From contig JAUWBH010000097.1 of assembly GCA_030605085.1 (NCBI GenBank), positions 1 to 22,708 of the forward strand: DNA of 22,708 bases, written 5' to 3'. Shown piece by piece: positions 14,957 through 22,311 of this stretch (positions are counted from its first letter, which is position 1; every line of letters begins with the position of its first letter). The notes beneath the pieces are model-generated. The model was not told where the DNA came from and did not search any database. It saw nothing but the letters and a program-made list of their open reading frames with translations. The position numbers and the translations under genes were made by a program. The DNA is from Promethearchaeota archaeon. Its GTDB lineage: Archaea; Asgardarchaeota; Lokiarchaeia; Sigynarchaeales; SOKP01.

Positions 14957-16081
14957 ATGGATATTGACGATTTAAAAATTGGAAGAGAGGGAACATTTGT
15001 GCCTCCTTTCAAAAGTAATATTAATACAATAAAAAATTACGAAAAATATGGATACGACTCCATATTTTTTGCAGACCATATTTTGAATTGGATACCTGAA
15101 TCAATTTGGACACCAGAAATTACGGATCTTGCGAATGTTTACAATAGCCCTCATCTCATATACGAGGTTTTCTCCATGATGACTGTCGCTGCTTTAAATA
15201 CGAAGAAGATTCGCTTAGGCACGGGAGTAACAGAGACTTTTAGAAGGCAACCCGCTGTACTTGCGCAAACTATTCTAACTTTAGATGAGTTATCAAGAGG
15301 AAGGGTAATTTTAGGAATAGGGACGGGTGAAAAAGAGAATACTGTCCCCTACGGAATTAAATGGGAGAGTCCTGTTGGTAGATTAGAAGAAGCTATTAAA
15401 ATAATTAAGAAATTATGGAAAAGTGATAAAAAATTTGATTACGATGGAAAATTCTGGAAATTAAAAAATGCAATCCTGAGATTGAAACCATTTAAGAAAG
15501 GAAAGTTCCCGCCAATATGGATAGCTGCTCATGGTCCAAGAATGCTTGATATTACTGGTAGATTGGGAGATGGGTGGCTACCTATCCTTATAAAACCAGA
15601 TCCATATAAAGAAAAACTTAATATTATCAGAAATTCTGCGAAAAAAGTAGGAAGAAATCCGGATGAAATTACTCCCGCTCTAATTGTTTGTATTATAGTT
15701 GATGAAGAAAGAGAAGAAGTTGATAAAATGCTCGAATCCCCCATTACGAAAAACAATTTACTTCCTTTATATAACGAGGATTTTAAGAAATATGGAATGT
15801 CGCACCCTCTTGGTGAAAATATTGATAGAACTTTGGAATATATTCCTACATATTACGATAAAAAGTCAATGTTGGAGATACTTGAAAAAATACCCACGCA
15901 AATGTGTCGTGATTTTTACCTAAACGGTACTCCTGATGAAATCATTGGTCAAATTGAAGAATATGCTAAGGTAGGTGTAAAACATATTGTTCTCTTCAAT
16001 GTTTCTCTCCTATGTGGTCTCAAATACATTCCAAGATCAAATAAGTGTATGAAAAATATTATTGAGTATTTCAAAAATTAA
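14957..16081 (+). CDS. LLM-class (F420-dependent type) oxidoreductase
   Basis: 374 residues from ATG 14957; an upstream TTG at 14906 would overlap the preceding gene and add an odd N-terminus. The luciferase-like TIM barrel shows IGREGTFVPPF, the AEKYGYDS-like EKYGYDSIFFADH, TKKIRLGTGVTETFRRQPAVLAQT (cofactor-binding strand), LDELSRGRVILGIGTGE, and PPIWIAAHGPRMLDITGRLGDGW. These are marks of coenzyme-F420 oxidoreductases such as methylene-H4MPT reductase (Mer) and related ketoreductases. The substrate is not clear; it is too divergent to call Mer. Placement next to a phytoene-desaturase-like protein could mean they act on the same lipid or isoprenoid, since F420 and flavin reductases are used in archaeal lipid saturation (inference). 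Confidence 0.85.
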   Translation: MDIDDLKIGREGTFVPPFKSNINTIKNYEKYGYDSIFFADHILNWIPESIWTPEITDLANVYNSPHLIYEVFSMMTVAALNTKKIRLGTGVTETFRRQPAVLAQTILTLDELSRGRVILGIGTGEKENTVPYGIKWESPVGRLEEAIKIIKKLWKSDKKFDYDGKFWKLKNAILRLKPFKKGKFPPIWIAAHGPRMLDITGRLGDGWLPILIKPDPYKEKLNIIRNSAKKVGRNPDEITPALIVCIIVDEEREEVDKMLESPITKNNLLPLYNEDFKKYGMSHPLGENIDRTLEYIPTYYDKKSMLEILEKIPTQMCRDFYLNGTPDEIIGQIEEYAKVGVKHIVLFNVSLLCGLKYIPRSNKCMKNIIEYFKN

Positions 16082-16128
16082 GTATCTCCTGTCAGATCTC
16101 GTTGAAACTATATTATAATTCAATTTAA

Positions 16129-16152
16129 TTTTTTAAAAAGTTTTTATTTTTT
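16129..16152. terminator. bidirectional T/A-tract between convergent genes
   Basis: T6 (16129-16134), A5 (16135-16139), T5 (16141-16145) and T6 (16147-16152) lie between the convergent LLM and TetR stops. They could end transcription from both sides. Confidence 0.35.
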
Positions 16153-16153
16153 A

Positions 16154-16774
16154 CTACCTACCTAGGTATTCTAACGAAAATATCGCCAAATTTGAAAGGT
16201 ATTTAATTAATTCATCGTCATTTTCAAACATTTTCATGACTAATAGATGATGATGAATATTTGCCTCAATAATGTTGTATATAAAAACAAATCGTTTTAT
16301 TATCCTATCTTCTGGAATTGGTTTAAAAAGGTTGCTTGAAGTTCTTAAATTTTCCGCAATTTCTTTACAAAAAATAAAGATTCTTGTTCTGTGAGCCTCA
16401 AGCAATGCCTTATCAGATAGAATGGCATTTCTAAATGCTAAGCGATATCCAAGAGTGTTCTGAAAATTTTTTAAAAATTTAGCGATAAATCTTTCAAATA
16501 CTTCATACAAATTGTTATCCCCAATTTTCATAAAATCTTCGATGTCGAATACGATTTGCTTCGAATTTTCAAAATATTTGGCTATAATATCAGATTTACC
16601 ATTCGGAAAATAACGATAAATTGTACCAATGCTAATCTGAGCAGTTTTTGCAACATGATTTGTACTGATTTTGTCGTACCCATTTGTTATTATAAGATCG
16701 AAAAAAGTATCGTATATTATATTAATTTTTTCTCGCTTATCTCGAGTAATTTTTTTTTTCTTTTTTTGTGTCAT
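16154..16774 (-). CDS. TetR-family transcriptional repressor
   Basis: 206 residues from ATG 16774; a TTG three codons upstream is an unlikely start. After a basic leader (TQKKKKKITRDKREK) the N-terminal helix-turn-helix reads FDLIITNGYDKISTNHVAKT then AQISIGTIYRYFPNGKSDII, the TetR signature. The C-terminal 130 residues are an all-helical ligand-binding domain without a recognisable subtype. It is divergent from the DUF998-like membrane genes. Two copies of an ATGAG...CTCAT palindrome in the shared promoter are its probable operators, one just upstream of its own ATG (autoregulation) and one between the TATA element and the membrane gene. The ligand is unknown; a lipophilic or stress compound is a guess. 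Confidence 0.88.
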   Translation of the reverse strand: MTQKKKKKITRDKREKINIIYDTFFDLIITNGYDKISTNHVAKTAQISIGTIYRYFPNGKSDIIAKYFENSKQIVFDIEDFMKIGDNNLYEVFERFIAKFLKNFQNTLGYRLAFRNAILSDKALLEAHRTRIFIFCKEIAENLRTSSNLFKPIPEDRIIKRFVFIYNIIEANIHHHLLVMKMFENDDELIKYLSNLAIFSLEYLGR

Positions 16775-16786
16775 CTTGATCAATTA

Positions 16787-16802
16787 ATGAGCAATCACTC
16801 AT
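16787..16802. promoter_or_regulatory. palindromic operator 1 (probable TetR site)
   Basis: ATGAGCAATCACTCAT: 5-base arms ATGAG/CTCAT around six bases. It starts 13 bases upstream of the TetR ATG, over its expected transcription start. Confidence 0.65.
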
Positions 16803-16806
16803 AAAC

Positions 16807-16814
16807 TTTATAAA
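16807..16814. promoter_or_regulatory. palindromic TATA element shared by divergent genes
   Basis: TTTATAAA, itself a perfect palindrome, lies between the two operators. It is 33 bases from the TetR ATG and 47 bases from the membrane-gene ATG, so it can serve both directions. Confidence 0.55.
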
Positions 16815-16829
16815 TGAGTAAATACTCAT
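16814..16829. promoter_or_regulatory. palindromic operator 2 (probable TetR site)
   Basis: ATGAGTAAATACTCAT: perfect 7-base arms ATGAGTA/TACTCAT around AA. Its centre is 27 bases from the centre of operator 1. It overlaps the edge of the TATA element, so occupancy should block the rightward promoter. Confidence 0.7.
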
Positions 16830-16860
16830 TAACTTAAAAACTTAATTAAAAGCGATAAAA

Positions 16861-16983
16861 ATGGAGAAAATCGATAATTTTTACAAGAAATTTAATGGAA
16901 GTTATTATGCATTTATTGGGGCAATATTTTCAATAATCTTTGTTTCTGTTGCGATAATCTTAACCATTCAGAAGTGTGACTAA
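16861..16983 (+). CDS. 40-residue membrane peptide, truncated copy of the next gene's N-terminus
   Basis: ATG to TAA gives 40 residues starting MEKIDNFYKKFNGSYYAFIG and continuing as one hydrophobic helix, then KCD. The next gene, three bases downstream, starts MEKLDRFYEKFPGSYVALLT. The two share M-E-K-x-D-x-F-Y-x-K-F-x-G-S-Y and the first membrane segment. This is therefore either a tandem duplication that has lost its C-terminal five helices or a deliberately short paralogue. It is the first reading frame after the TetR-controlled promoter. The complete absence of stops within the copy argues for recent duplication or selection. Confidence 0.6.
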   Translation: MEKIDNFYKKFNGSYYAFIGAIFSIIFVSVAIILTIQKCD

Positions 16984-16986
16984 AAA

Positions 16987-17622
16987 ATGGAAAAATTAGA
17001 TAGATTTTATGAAAAATTCCCTGGAAGTTATGTGGCGCTTCTAACATTCATTTTCGCATTGACATATCACCTTATCTCTATAATCCTATATAATGATCCC
17101 AGTTTTAGTATATTTACACACTACATTAGTGATCTAGGTGCTTCTACAAGTGGTTCAGTCATATTTTGGAGTATCGGTACGATAATATCTTCACCTTTAA
17201 GAGTTTTAATTGGTTTCTACTTGCTTGGATTATTGGGAAAAAGGGGTGCTAATGAAAAATACATAAAGATAACCGCATATTTTATAATGATCGGTGCAAT
17301 TGGTACCATAATGATAGCTCTAAATCCACATGATACTTCACGCTTCTTCCATTTGATTGGAGCTTTTACCTATTTTATTAGTGTTGTAGTCATACAAACA
17401 TTTTTTTTTAAAATGGAGTTAAAAGCAGAAGATATACCAAAATACTTGCCATTTGTTAGTATCCTAATTGTCGTGGTTTATTTTGCTTTCCTAGGTTTTG
17501 AAATATTAGTATTAGTATTAGACTCCTTTAGAAAAATAGCGTGTTTTTTAGAATGGATGGCATTTTTCACATTAATGGCATGGCTGATCCTTCATGGAGT
17601 CTATACTTTAAGGACAAAATAA
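16987..17622 (+). CDS. DUF998-like six-helix membrane protein
   Basis: 211 residues with about six membrane segments (roughly 15-36, 57-80, 90-110, 116-137, 149-172, 183-205). The loop THYISDLGASTSGSVIFW after helix 1 and the NPHDTSRFFHLIGAF segment match the DUF998 family (HxISDLG.. and later ..H...A). DUF998 proteins are integral membrane proteins of unknown activity. It starts three bases after the short duplicated frame and is presumably transcribed with it from the TetR-controlled promoter. A T10 run follows the stop. TetR control suggests response to a membrane-active compound (inference). Confidence 0.75.
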   Translation: MEKLDRFYEKFPGSYVALLTFIFALTYHLISIILYNDPSFSIFTHYISDLGASTSGSVIFWSIGTIISSPLRVLIGFYLLGLLGKRGANEKYIKITAYFIMIGAIGTIMIALNPHDTSRFFHLIGAFTYFISVVVIQTFFFKMELKAEDIPKYLPFVSILIVVVYFAFLGFEILVLVLDSFRKIACFLEWMAFFTLMAWLILHGVYTLRTK

Positions 17623-17636
17623 TTGTTAAAACATTC

Positions 17637-17646
17637 TTTTTTTTTT
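17637..17646 (+). terminator. T10 tract after the DUF998-like gene
   Basis: Ten consecutive T, 15 bases after the stop codon, no hairpin; a plausible archaeal intrinsic terminator. Confidence 0.45.
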
Positions 17647-17754
17647 CAAAGTAAAAAGAGAATTGTAGTGAAAATTAATAAATATGATATACCATAATAC
17701 TCTTAAAACATGAATAGTTAAGATAAATCCTTTATTTAAAAAGTATTGAACATA

Positions 17755-18003
17755 ATGGTCGAGTTAACGGAAAAAAATTTTAGAAAAATCGAGCGAAATT
17801 TTAAAGGCAGAATAGACCTAATGAAAAAGATTCCTACAGAGAGTTTAGTCAAACTATTTTTCGAAACATGCAACATCGGACTTAAAAATTATATTGAGAC
17901 TGAAAAGAAAAGATTTCCGAATAAATCAATAAAAGAAATCATTCTAGATATGCATAAATTTCACGAAAAAATAAAGCGGAGAAGAAAACATAAATGGAAA
18001 TAA
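17755..18003 (+). CDS. small helical partner of nucleotidyltransferase (TA-like antidote candidate)
   Basis: 82 residues from ATG 17755 (a TTG at 17746 is less likely). All helical: an N-terminal RKIERNFKGRIDLMKKIPTE, a central FFETCNIGLKNYIETEKKRF, and PNKSIKEIILDMHKFHEKIK with a basic end KRRRKHKWK. The pattern (helix, then K..FPN.S..EI) is that of the small genes found in front of AbiEii/MNT-like nucleotidyltransferases in bacteria and archaea. It overlaps the next gene by 10 bases (ATGGAAATAA), so translation is coupled. A TATA-like TTTATTTAAA lies about 15-25 bases before the ATG. The antidote or partner role is inferred from neighbourhood. Confidence 0.6.
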   Translation: MVELTEKNFRKIERNFKGRIDLMKKIPTESLVKLFFETCNIGLKNYIETEKKRFPNKSIKEIILDMHKFHEKIKRRRKHKWK

Positions 18004-18626
18004 AATACGAATCTGCTTTTAAACAACTAATCACATTTCTTGAGAAAATTGAGAATAAATATGGTATTAAATATTATTTAGTGGGAGGTATTTTAACGAG
18101 TTTATATTCAGATCTTAGAACAACTCAAGATATTGATTTTGTAGTCGACATTTACGCTGTTAATTATAATATTGAATCATACATTTTATTATTGAAACAG
18201 AATGAGTTTTATGCTTTCCAAGATTGGGAAACTACTGCTAAACTTGCAAGGGAAACAAAATTAATTCAATACTTAGATAAACAAGAGAGTATTAAATTAG
18301 ATAATTATATTATCGATGAACAAGCTAAAAACAAATATAAAAGAATTGGTATTATCGGGCTTAAAAGGAGAGTTAGAATCTCTTTTTTAGACATAGATTG
18401 TTGGGCAACCTCAAAAGAAGATTTTATTATCAGTAAATTAATTTATGGAGGTTGGCAAGATTATTCCGACGCCTTAGGATGTTGGATGAGATTTACAGAA
18501 AAGTTAGATTTATCATATATGAACAAAATTAGTATTGAACTTGGAGTTCAAAAGGAACTTGAATTATTAAAATCTGGGATAGATGATCCAGACGATTTTT
18601 TTAAACAAATTAATGATTTTGTTTAA
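17994..18626 (+). CDS. nucleotidyltransferase-fold protein (AbiEii/MNT-like, TA-type)
   Basis: 210 residues. The N-terminal nucleotidyltransferase motif is clear: YYLVGGILTSLYSDLRTTQD followed by IDFVVD, giving GG at 31-32 and the catalytic pair D46/D48. A third acidic strand is RISFLDIDCW (D133/D135). After it, SKEDFIISKLIYGGWQDYSD matches the helix that follows the catalytic sheet in this group. Such proteins transfer a nucleotide onto a target: tRNA or partner protein in toxin-antitoxin pairs such as AbiE and MNT. The gene directly overlaps a small helical partner, the usual TA arrangement. The catalytic residues are intact. The target is unknown. Confidence 0.78.
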   Translation: MEIKYESAFKQLITFLEKIENKYGIKYYLVGGILTSLYSDLRTTQDIDFVVDIYAVNYNIESYILLLKQNEFYAFQDWETTAKLARETKLIQYLDKQESIKLDNYIIDEQAKNKYKRIGIIGLKRRVRISFLDIDCWATSKEDFIISKLIYGGWQDYSDALGCWMRFTEKLDLSYMNKISIELGVQKELELLKSGIDDPDDFFKQINDFV

Positions 18627-18683
18627 ACCAAATTTTTATTTTCTAATCAAAATTAGAAAACTCATAATTTTCATAAATATTAA

Positions 18684-19652
18684 ATGTTCATAGGGGAATT
18701 AAGAGTTATGATTAGTCAAGATAAAATATTGAAGGATGATAAAATTGATATCTTTCTATTGGGTTCTGGGGGGCCAATAAATAATAAGTTAAGAGTCGCT
18801 CCGGGTATTGCTATTATTGCTGGTGGGGAATTCATTCTTGTAGATGTTGGACCCGGGTCATACCGAAATGTTGATGTGTTGAGACTTCCTGTAGCGCATT
18901 TAAGTGCGATTTTTCTCACTCACTTTCATTCAGATCATATTGGAGATCTTGGAGAGGCGAATATGATGTCTTGGGCTATAGGAAGATTAAAAGCATTGGA
19001 AATATATGGTCCTAAGGGTGTAGATAAGGTTGTAAATGGATTTATAATGGCTTATGAATTTGATACAGGTTATAGAATTGCTCACCATGGGGAGGATATT
19101 GTTCCACTTGAAGCTGCCATACCGATAAGTAAAACTATTTCAATCCAAGATCCTAATGAGAGAGAATTAGTTTTCGATAGAAACGAACTAAAAGTATATG
19201 CTTTTGAAGTCGATCATTCTCCCGTAAAACCTGCCGTTGGGTATAGAATAGAATTTAAAGGAAATGTTGTAGCAATAACTGGTGATACAATAAAAACTGA
19301 GAATTTAGTTAAACACTGCAAGAACGCAGATATTCTCTTTAGTGAGGCTATTTCTTATGATATGTTAAAACCTGTGATTGCTGGAGCACAAAAACGTAAT
19401 CTACCTAGATTTGTTAAAATTATGACAGACATCCAAGGATATCACATGGAACCTGTTGTAGCTGCTGAATTAGCTAAAGAAGCAAAGGTAAAAAAACTGG
19501 TAATTGTCCATATTGTACCTCCATTGCCAAACAAAATGACTGAAAAAATGTATTTGAAAGGCGTCAGCGATGTATTTGACGAAGAATTTATGATGGACGA
19601 AGATTGTATGAAGTTTAGATTAGATCCAAAAGAACCTTCTGATTATTTATAA
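18684..19652 (+). CDS. metallo-beta-lactamase-fold hydrolase (RNase Z / arylsulfatase-like)
   Basis: 322 residues; ATG 18708 (MISQDKIL, preceded by GGGGA) would give 314 and is equally plausible. Metal site: FLTHFHSDHIGDL (HxHxDH, H80, H82, D84, H85), then AVGYRIEFKGNVVAITGDT (Asp ligand), SEAISYDM, and a last His in LVIVHIVPP. The first strand DIFLLGSGGP and the FDTGYRIAHHGED segment resemble the RNase Z-like hydrolases of COG1234, a group that includes the arylsulfatase AtsA. True tRNase Z has an exosite arm that is not obvious here, so a small-molecule hydrolase (sulfatase, esterase or lactonase) is more likely. It stands alone, with 57 bases after the nucleotidyltransferase gene. Confidence 0.82.
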   Translation: MFIGELRVMISQDKILKDDKIDIFLLGSGGPINNKLRVAPGIAIIAGGEFILVDVGPGSYRNVDVLRLPVAHLSAIFLTHFHSDHIGDLGEANMMSWAIGRLKALEIYGPKGVDKVVNGFIMAYEFDTGYRIAHHGEDIVPLEAAIPISKTISIQDPNERELVFDRNELKVYAFEVDHSPVKPAVGYRIEFKGNVVAITGDTIKTENLVKHCKNADILFSEAISYDMLKPVIAGAQKRNLPRFVKIMTDIQGYHMEPVVAAELAKEAKVKKLVIVHIVPPLPNKMTEKMYLKGVSDVFDEEFMMDEDCMKFRLDPKEPSDYL

Positions 19653-19670
19653 AAAACTTCTTAACCATAG

Positions 19671-19690
19671 TCAAAATAGTTCAAAATAGC
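19671..19690 (+). repeat. 10-base tandem duplication
   Basis: TCAAAATAGT followed by TCAAAATAGC, just after the MBL gene. Short and of uncertain meaning. Confidence 0.5.
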
Positions 19691-19758
19691 TCTAAAAATT
19701 CTAGATAAGATTTTTTTAGAAAAACTTGAATAAAATTAATAATTAATCAGTATTGTAT

Positions 19759-20466
19759 ATGAGTGTACTTATCAGCCTTGAATTATCTTATACTTTTAAA
19801 CATTTTTTAATTAAATATTTATCTCTTGCTGGTAAACTCTCTCAAATTTCAACAAAAAACAGTATAACTGACCTAATTAATAGAATAAATAACACCAAAA
19901 AATCTAAAATTGCACTTTCTATAAATGAAATATCTTTTTTATTGAAAATTCTTACTCAAGTCAAAAGCGGAATTGGTGATAAATCCTTTAATGTAATATT
20001 AAAAAAAATGGCTATTAATGTCTTAGAGGAGATTAATACTTTAAACATTAAAGAAGACATTAAAGATGAGATAATTGAGTACCTCAATGATCTATTTATA
20101 GGACATTCATTTACAATCCAAGATTATTTAATTATAGACAATGGTTCTGTTCCAGTAGATATTGGAATTATCAAATATTTAAGAATCATTAACGATATGG
20201 GATTTATTACACTCAGCTCGTGTTCTGGTATGAAACGAGATCATATAGGAGAAGAAAAATTTTATTCTTACATTAATTTTGAAAAAAGAACACCCTCTAA
20301 TGACGAACTTCTTATGGATTGTTTAAAAAAAGCAGGATTCAGTGTATCTATAAAAGATAAAGCAATTTCTGGGCGTTTATCTGAAAAAATGAGTGATTCT
20401 GATATTAAGAAGAGTTTTGAGAATTTGATTCAATTATTAAATAAACAGCTAAATAAAAAGAAATAA
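19759..20466 (+). CDS. hypothetical protein with C-terminal SCSG-motif domain
   Basis: 235 residues from ATG 19759 (TTG at 19753 is less likely). Residues 1-115 are helical with no known domain. Residues about 125-225 form a separate unit: VPVDIGIIKYLRIINDMGFI then TLSSCSGMKRDH and FYSYINF. The pattern (PVD..I...L...G..T..SCSG.........YI.F) occurs in several small uncharacterised archaeal and bacterial domains and is reminiscent of the SCSG segment of tRNA wybutosine-synthesis protein TYW3/Taw3. It is not similar enough to name. It stands alone between a plus-strand hydrolase and convergent minus-strand genes. Function unknown. Confidence 0.6.
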   Translation: MSVLISLELSYTFKHFLIKYLSLAGKLSQISTKNSITDLINRINNTKKSKIALSINEISFLLKILTQVKSGIGDKSFNVILKKMAINVLEEINTLNIKEDIKDEIIEYLNDLFIGHSFTIQDYLIIDNGSVPVDIGIIKYLRIINDMGFITLSSCSGMKRDHIGEEKFYSYINFEKRTPSNDELLMDCLKKAGFSVSIKDKAISGRLSEKMSDSDIKKSFENLIQLLNKQLNKKK

Positions 20467-20496
20467 GGAATAAAATAAATAAAAAAATCAAGAAAT

Positions 20497-20856
20497 TTAT
20501 TTTTTCGTCAAGCGAGCTAGTAATATATGGAATCCTATGCCTATACCCCATCCTGCGATTACGATTAGACTCCAAGGAAATCCCGGAGCGAATAACACAT
20601 TAAGAATGACCATATATGTGCATGTAACGATGTAAACCGTCAAATGAAGGAAGGCCGTGATTGATAGAAATCCTTTGATATGTTTCAAGACTATGTAGTA
20701 AAGGGCACCGTGAAAAGCCACTCCAATCAGCCAACCCATCGCGGGATGGATTAATAACAGAAGATTATTACCTTGTACTGCGAGTGATGTACCAATAATA
20801 GCCAAGCAGGTGATATAGATAAATAAATGAATTATGAACGACCATTTCCAGAACAA
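20497..20856 (-). CDS. membrane protein with two 2TM-type units
   Basis: 119 residues from a TTG at 20856. Four membrane helices arranged as two repeats of the 2TM pattern (F.IH..IY......., W.IGV.FH): FWKWSFIIHLFIYIT ... MGWLIGVAFHGALYY and FLHLTVYIVTCTYMVILN ... GWGIGIGFHILLARL. The frame is open further upstream for about 20 codons with a plausible cytoplasmic leader (TTRKTKIPEKKEAPSKFLFW), but no ATG or GTG is available there. The true start is either this TTG or a non-standard or mutated codon near 20910. It lies 85 bases downstream of the URO-D-like gene on the same strand. Function unknown. Confidence 0.6.
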   Translation of the reverse strand: MFWKWSFIIHLFIYITCLAIIGTSLAVQGNNLLLLIHPAMGWLIGVAFHGALYYIVLKHIKGFLSITAFLHLTVYIVTCTYMVILNVLFAPGFPWSLIVIAGWGIGIGFHILLARLTKK

Positions 20857-20941
20857 AAATTTAGAAGGCGCTTCTTTCTTTTCAGGGATTTTTGTTTTTC
20901 TCGTTGTTAATTTTTTAACTCTTTAATATCTATCATAAAAA

Positions 20942-22126
20942 TTAAGGTTCTAACGGTGGTAAAGGAGGTACAATATCGTCTTTCCAATCGTCAATAGTTG
21001 GATAATCCCACCAATGTTCTGGGATCTTTAAATAATCAGCATACTTTTTAAGTCCCCTTTCAAACGCCTTTATGTTCTTTCTTGGAGTTTGAATGTCATT
21101 AGGTTGTGGATAAAGATAAGCTCCAAATCCTCCTTCTTTTGTACCCAAATTTCGAACCATGTGCCACACTTCTCTTTCGCATTCTTCGGGAGTTCCTTGA
21201 GGGTAAATTGATTGTATGTTTACGCACGCCCAGAACATAATTTTTCCACGATAAGGCTTTAAATCTGGATAACTGCTCATTCTTGGACTATCAAGTTCAA
21301 TTGCGTCTAGCCCCCATTCAATTAGAGAAGGTAATAATTTGTCAATGTTCCCACAGCAGTGATGGTGCATTTCACATCCTAAACTATGTGCTTCGTCGCA
21401 CATTGTTCTATATACTGGTTCGTAAAATTTTTTGAATGTGCGAGGACTAAAGAAAGGCCCTTTTTGTTCGCCTAAATCTTCGTACATCCAAAATCCGTGG
21501 GGTTCGAGTCCGTACTTAACGCTATTTTTCATGCATTTTACAAAATATTCCGTTAATTGTTCTAAAAGCCTTTTTAATTTTTGTGGATGTCGAACATGGT
21601 CCATCAAATAATTTGTAAATCCTCTCATGCCAGAAGCGAGTTCAGAAGGACCTAAACAATTAAAGAGGACAGCCCTATACTTATCCGCACCAAGCGTTTT
21701 CTTTAATTGAATTGCCACGCGATAACGACTTTTATCATCGGGGTTGGGAGCGTATTTAGCCGTGTATTCTTCGTAATTATTCCAATCAGGTAAAGAAGCT
21801 CTTCCGGGATGACCCATAGTATCGTTACGCCCGGACATGTTCCATATGCAACCCCACTCGTCAATCTCTTCGTGAGGAATTTTACGCCATTTATCACCTT
21901 CGTATTCAGGTTTCATTGCCCAATCAGGTTTATTCCAATTATATCGCCCCCTAACATGAGGAAAAATCCCTTCTTCGTCTTCACCCCAACCTGGGCGCCA
22001 GTTCCTTGAAAAAATAATAGGTAAAGGCATTAGATCTCCCATGACTAAATTAAACACTGGTGCTCTATCAGGTTTATTAAAGTAAATTGCCGCTTTAACT
22101 CGTTCGATCGAATTAATTGTTATCAC
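20942..22126 (-). CDS. uroporphyrinogen decarboxylase (URO-D)/MtaA-like protein
   Basis: 394 residues. N-terminus SIERVKAAIYFNKPDRAPVF is typical of URO-D-fold methyltransferases, as are WMYEDLGEQKGPFFSPRTFK, HHHCCGNID (254-262, candidate zinc-binding His/Cys) and WACVNIQSIYPQGTPEE (C301). Most anaerobe members with a His/Cys zinc site act as MtaA-like methyl-corrinoid:thiol methyltransferases or in demethylation systems rather than in haem synthesis, since true HemE lacks this cysteine cluster. No corrinoid protein or MtaB/MtgB partner is adjacent, so the role is open. Start is GTG at 22126; no ATG is available in frame near it. It precedes the 2TM protein on the same strand. Confidence 0.82.
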   Translation of the reverse strand: MITINSIERVKAAIYFNKPDRAPVFNLVMGDLMPLPIIFSRNWRPGWGEDEEGIFPHVRGRYNWNKPDWAMKPEYEGDKWRKIPHEEIDEWGCIWNMSGRNDTMGHPGRASLPDWNNYEEYTAKYAPNPDDKSRYRVAIQLKKTLGADKYRAVLFNCLGPSELASGMRGFTNYLMDHVRHPQKLKRLLEQLTEYFVKCMKNSVKYGLEPHGFWMYEDLGEQKGPFFSPRTFKKFYEPVYRTMCDEAHSLGCEMHHHCCGNIDKLLPSLIEWGLDAIELDSPRMSSYPDLKPYRGKIMFWACVNIQSIYPQGTPEECEREVWHMVRNLGTKEGGFGAYLYPQPNDIQTPRKNIKAFERGLKKYADYLKIPEHWWDYPTIDDWKDDIVPPLPPLEP

Positions 22127-22311
22127 TCATCTTAATTTTAACGATAAATAAACCATATCTCAATTTAAATAATATTAAACCACATTTAAAGTATCGAAAT
22201 ATTTAAAAATAGGTTTAAAATCTCTTAAAGCCCTTAATATTAGTAAAATTTCAAAATTAGAATAATATAATTCGAATATTAGCGTTTTTCAAGATATTCT
22301 TTATGCTTTTG

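Noticed and set aside
16787..16829. The two ATGAG/CTCAT palindromes as a transcription terminator
   Set aside because: They lie upstream of both divergent genes, flank a TATA element and lack T-tracts, so operator function fits far better.
21499..21511. GGGGTTCGAGTCC resembling a tRNA T-arm
   Set aside because: It lies within the well-conserved URO-D-like coding sequence, and no acceptor, D or anticodon stems surround it.
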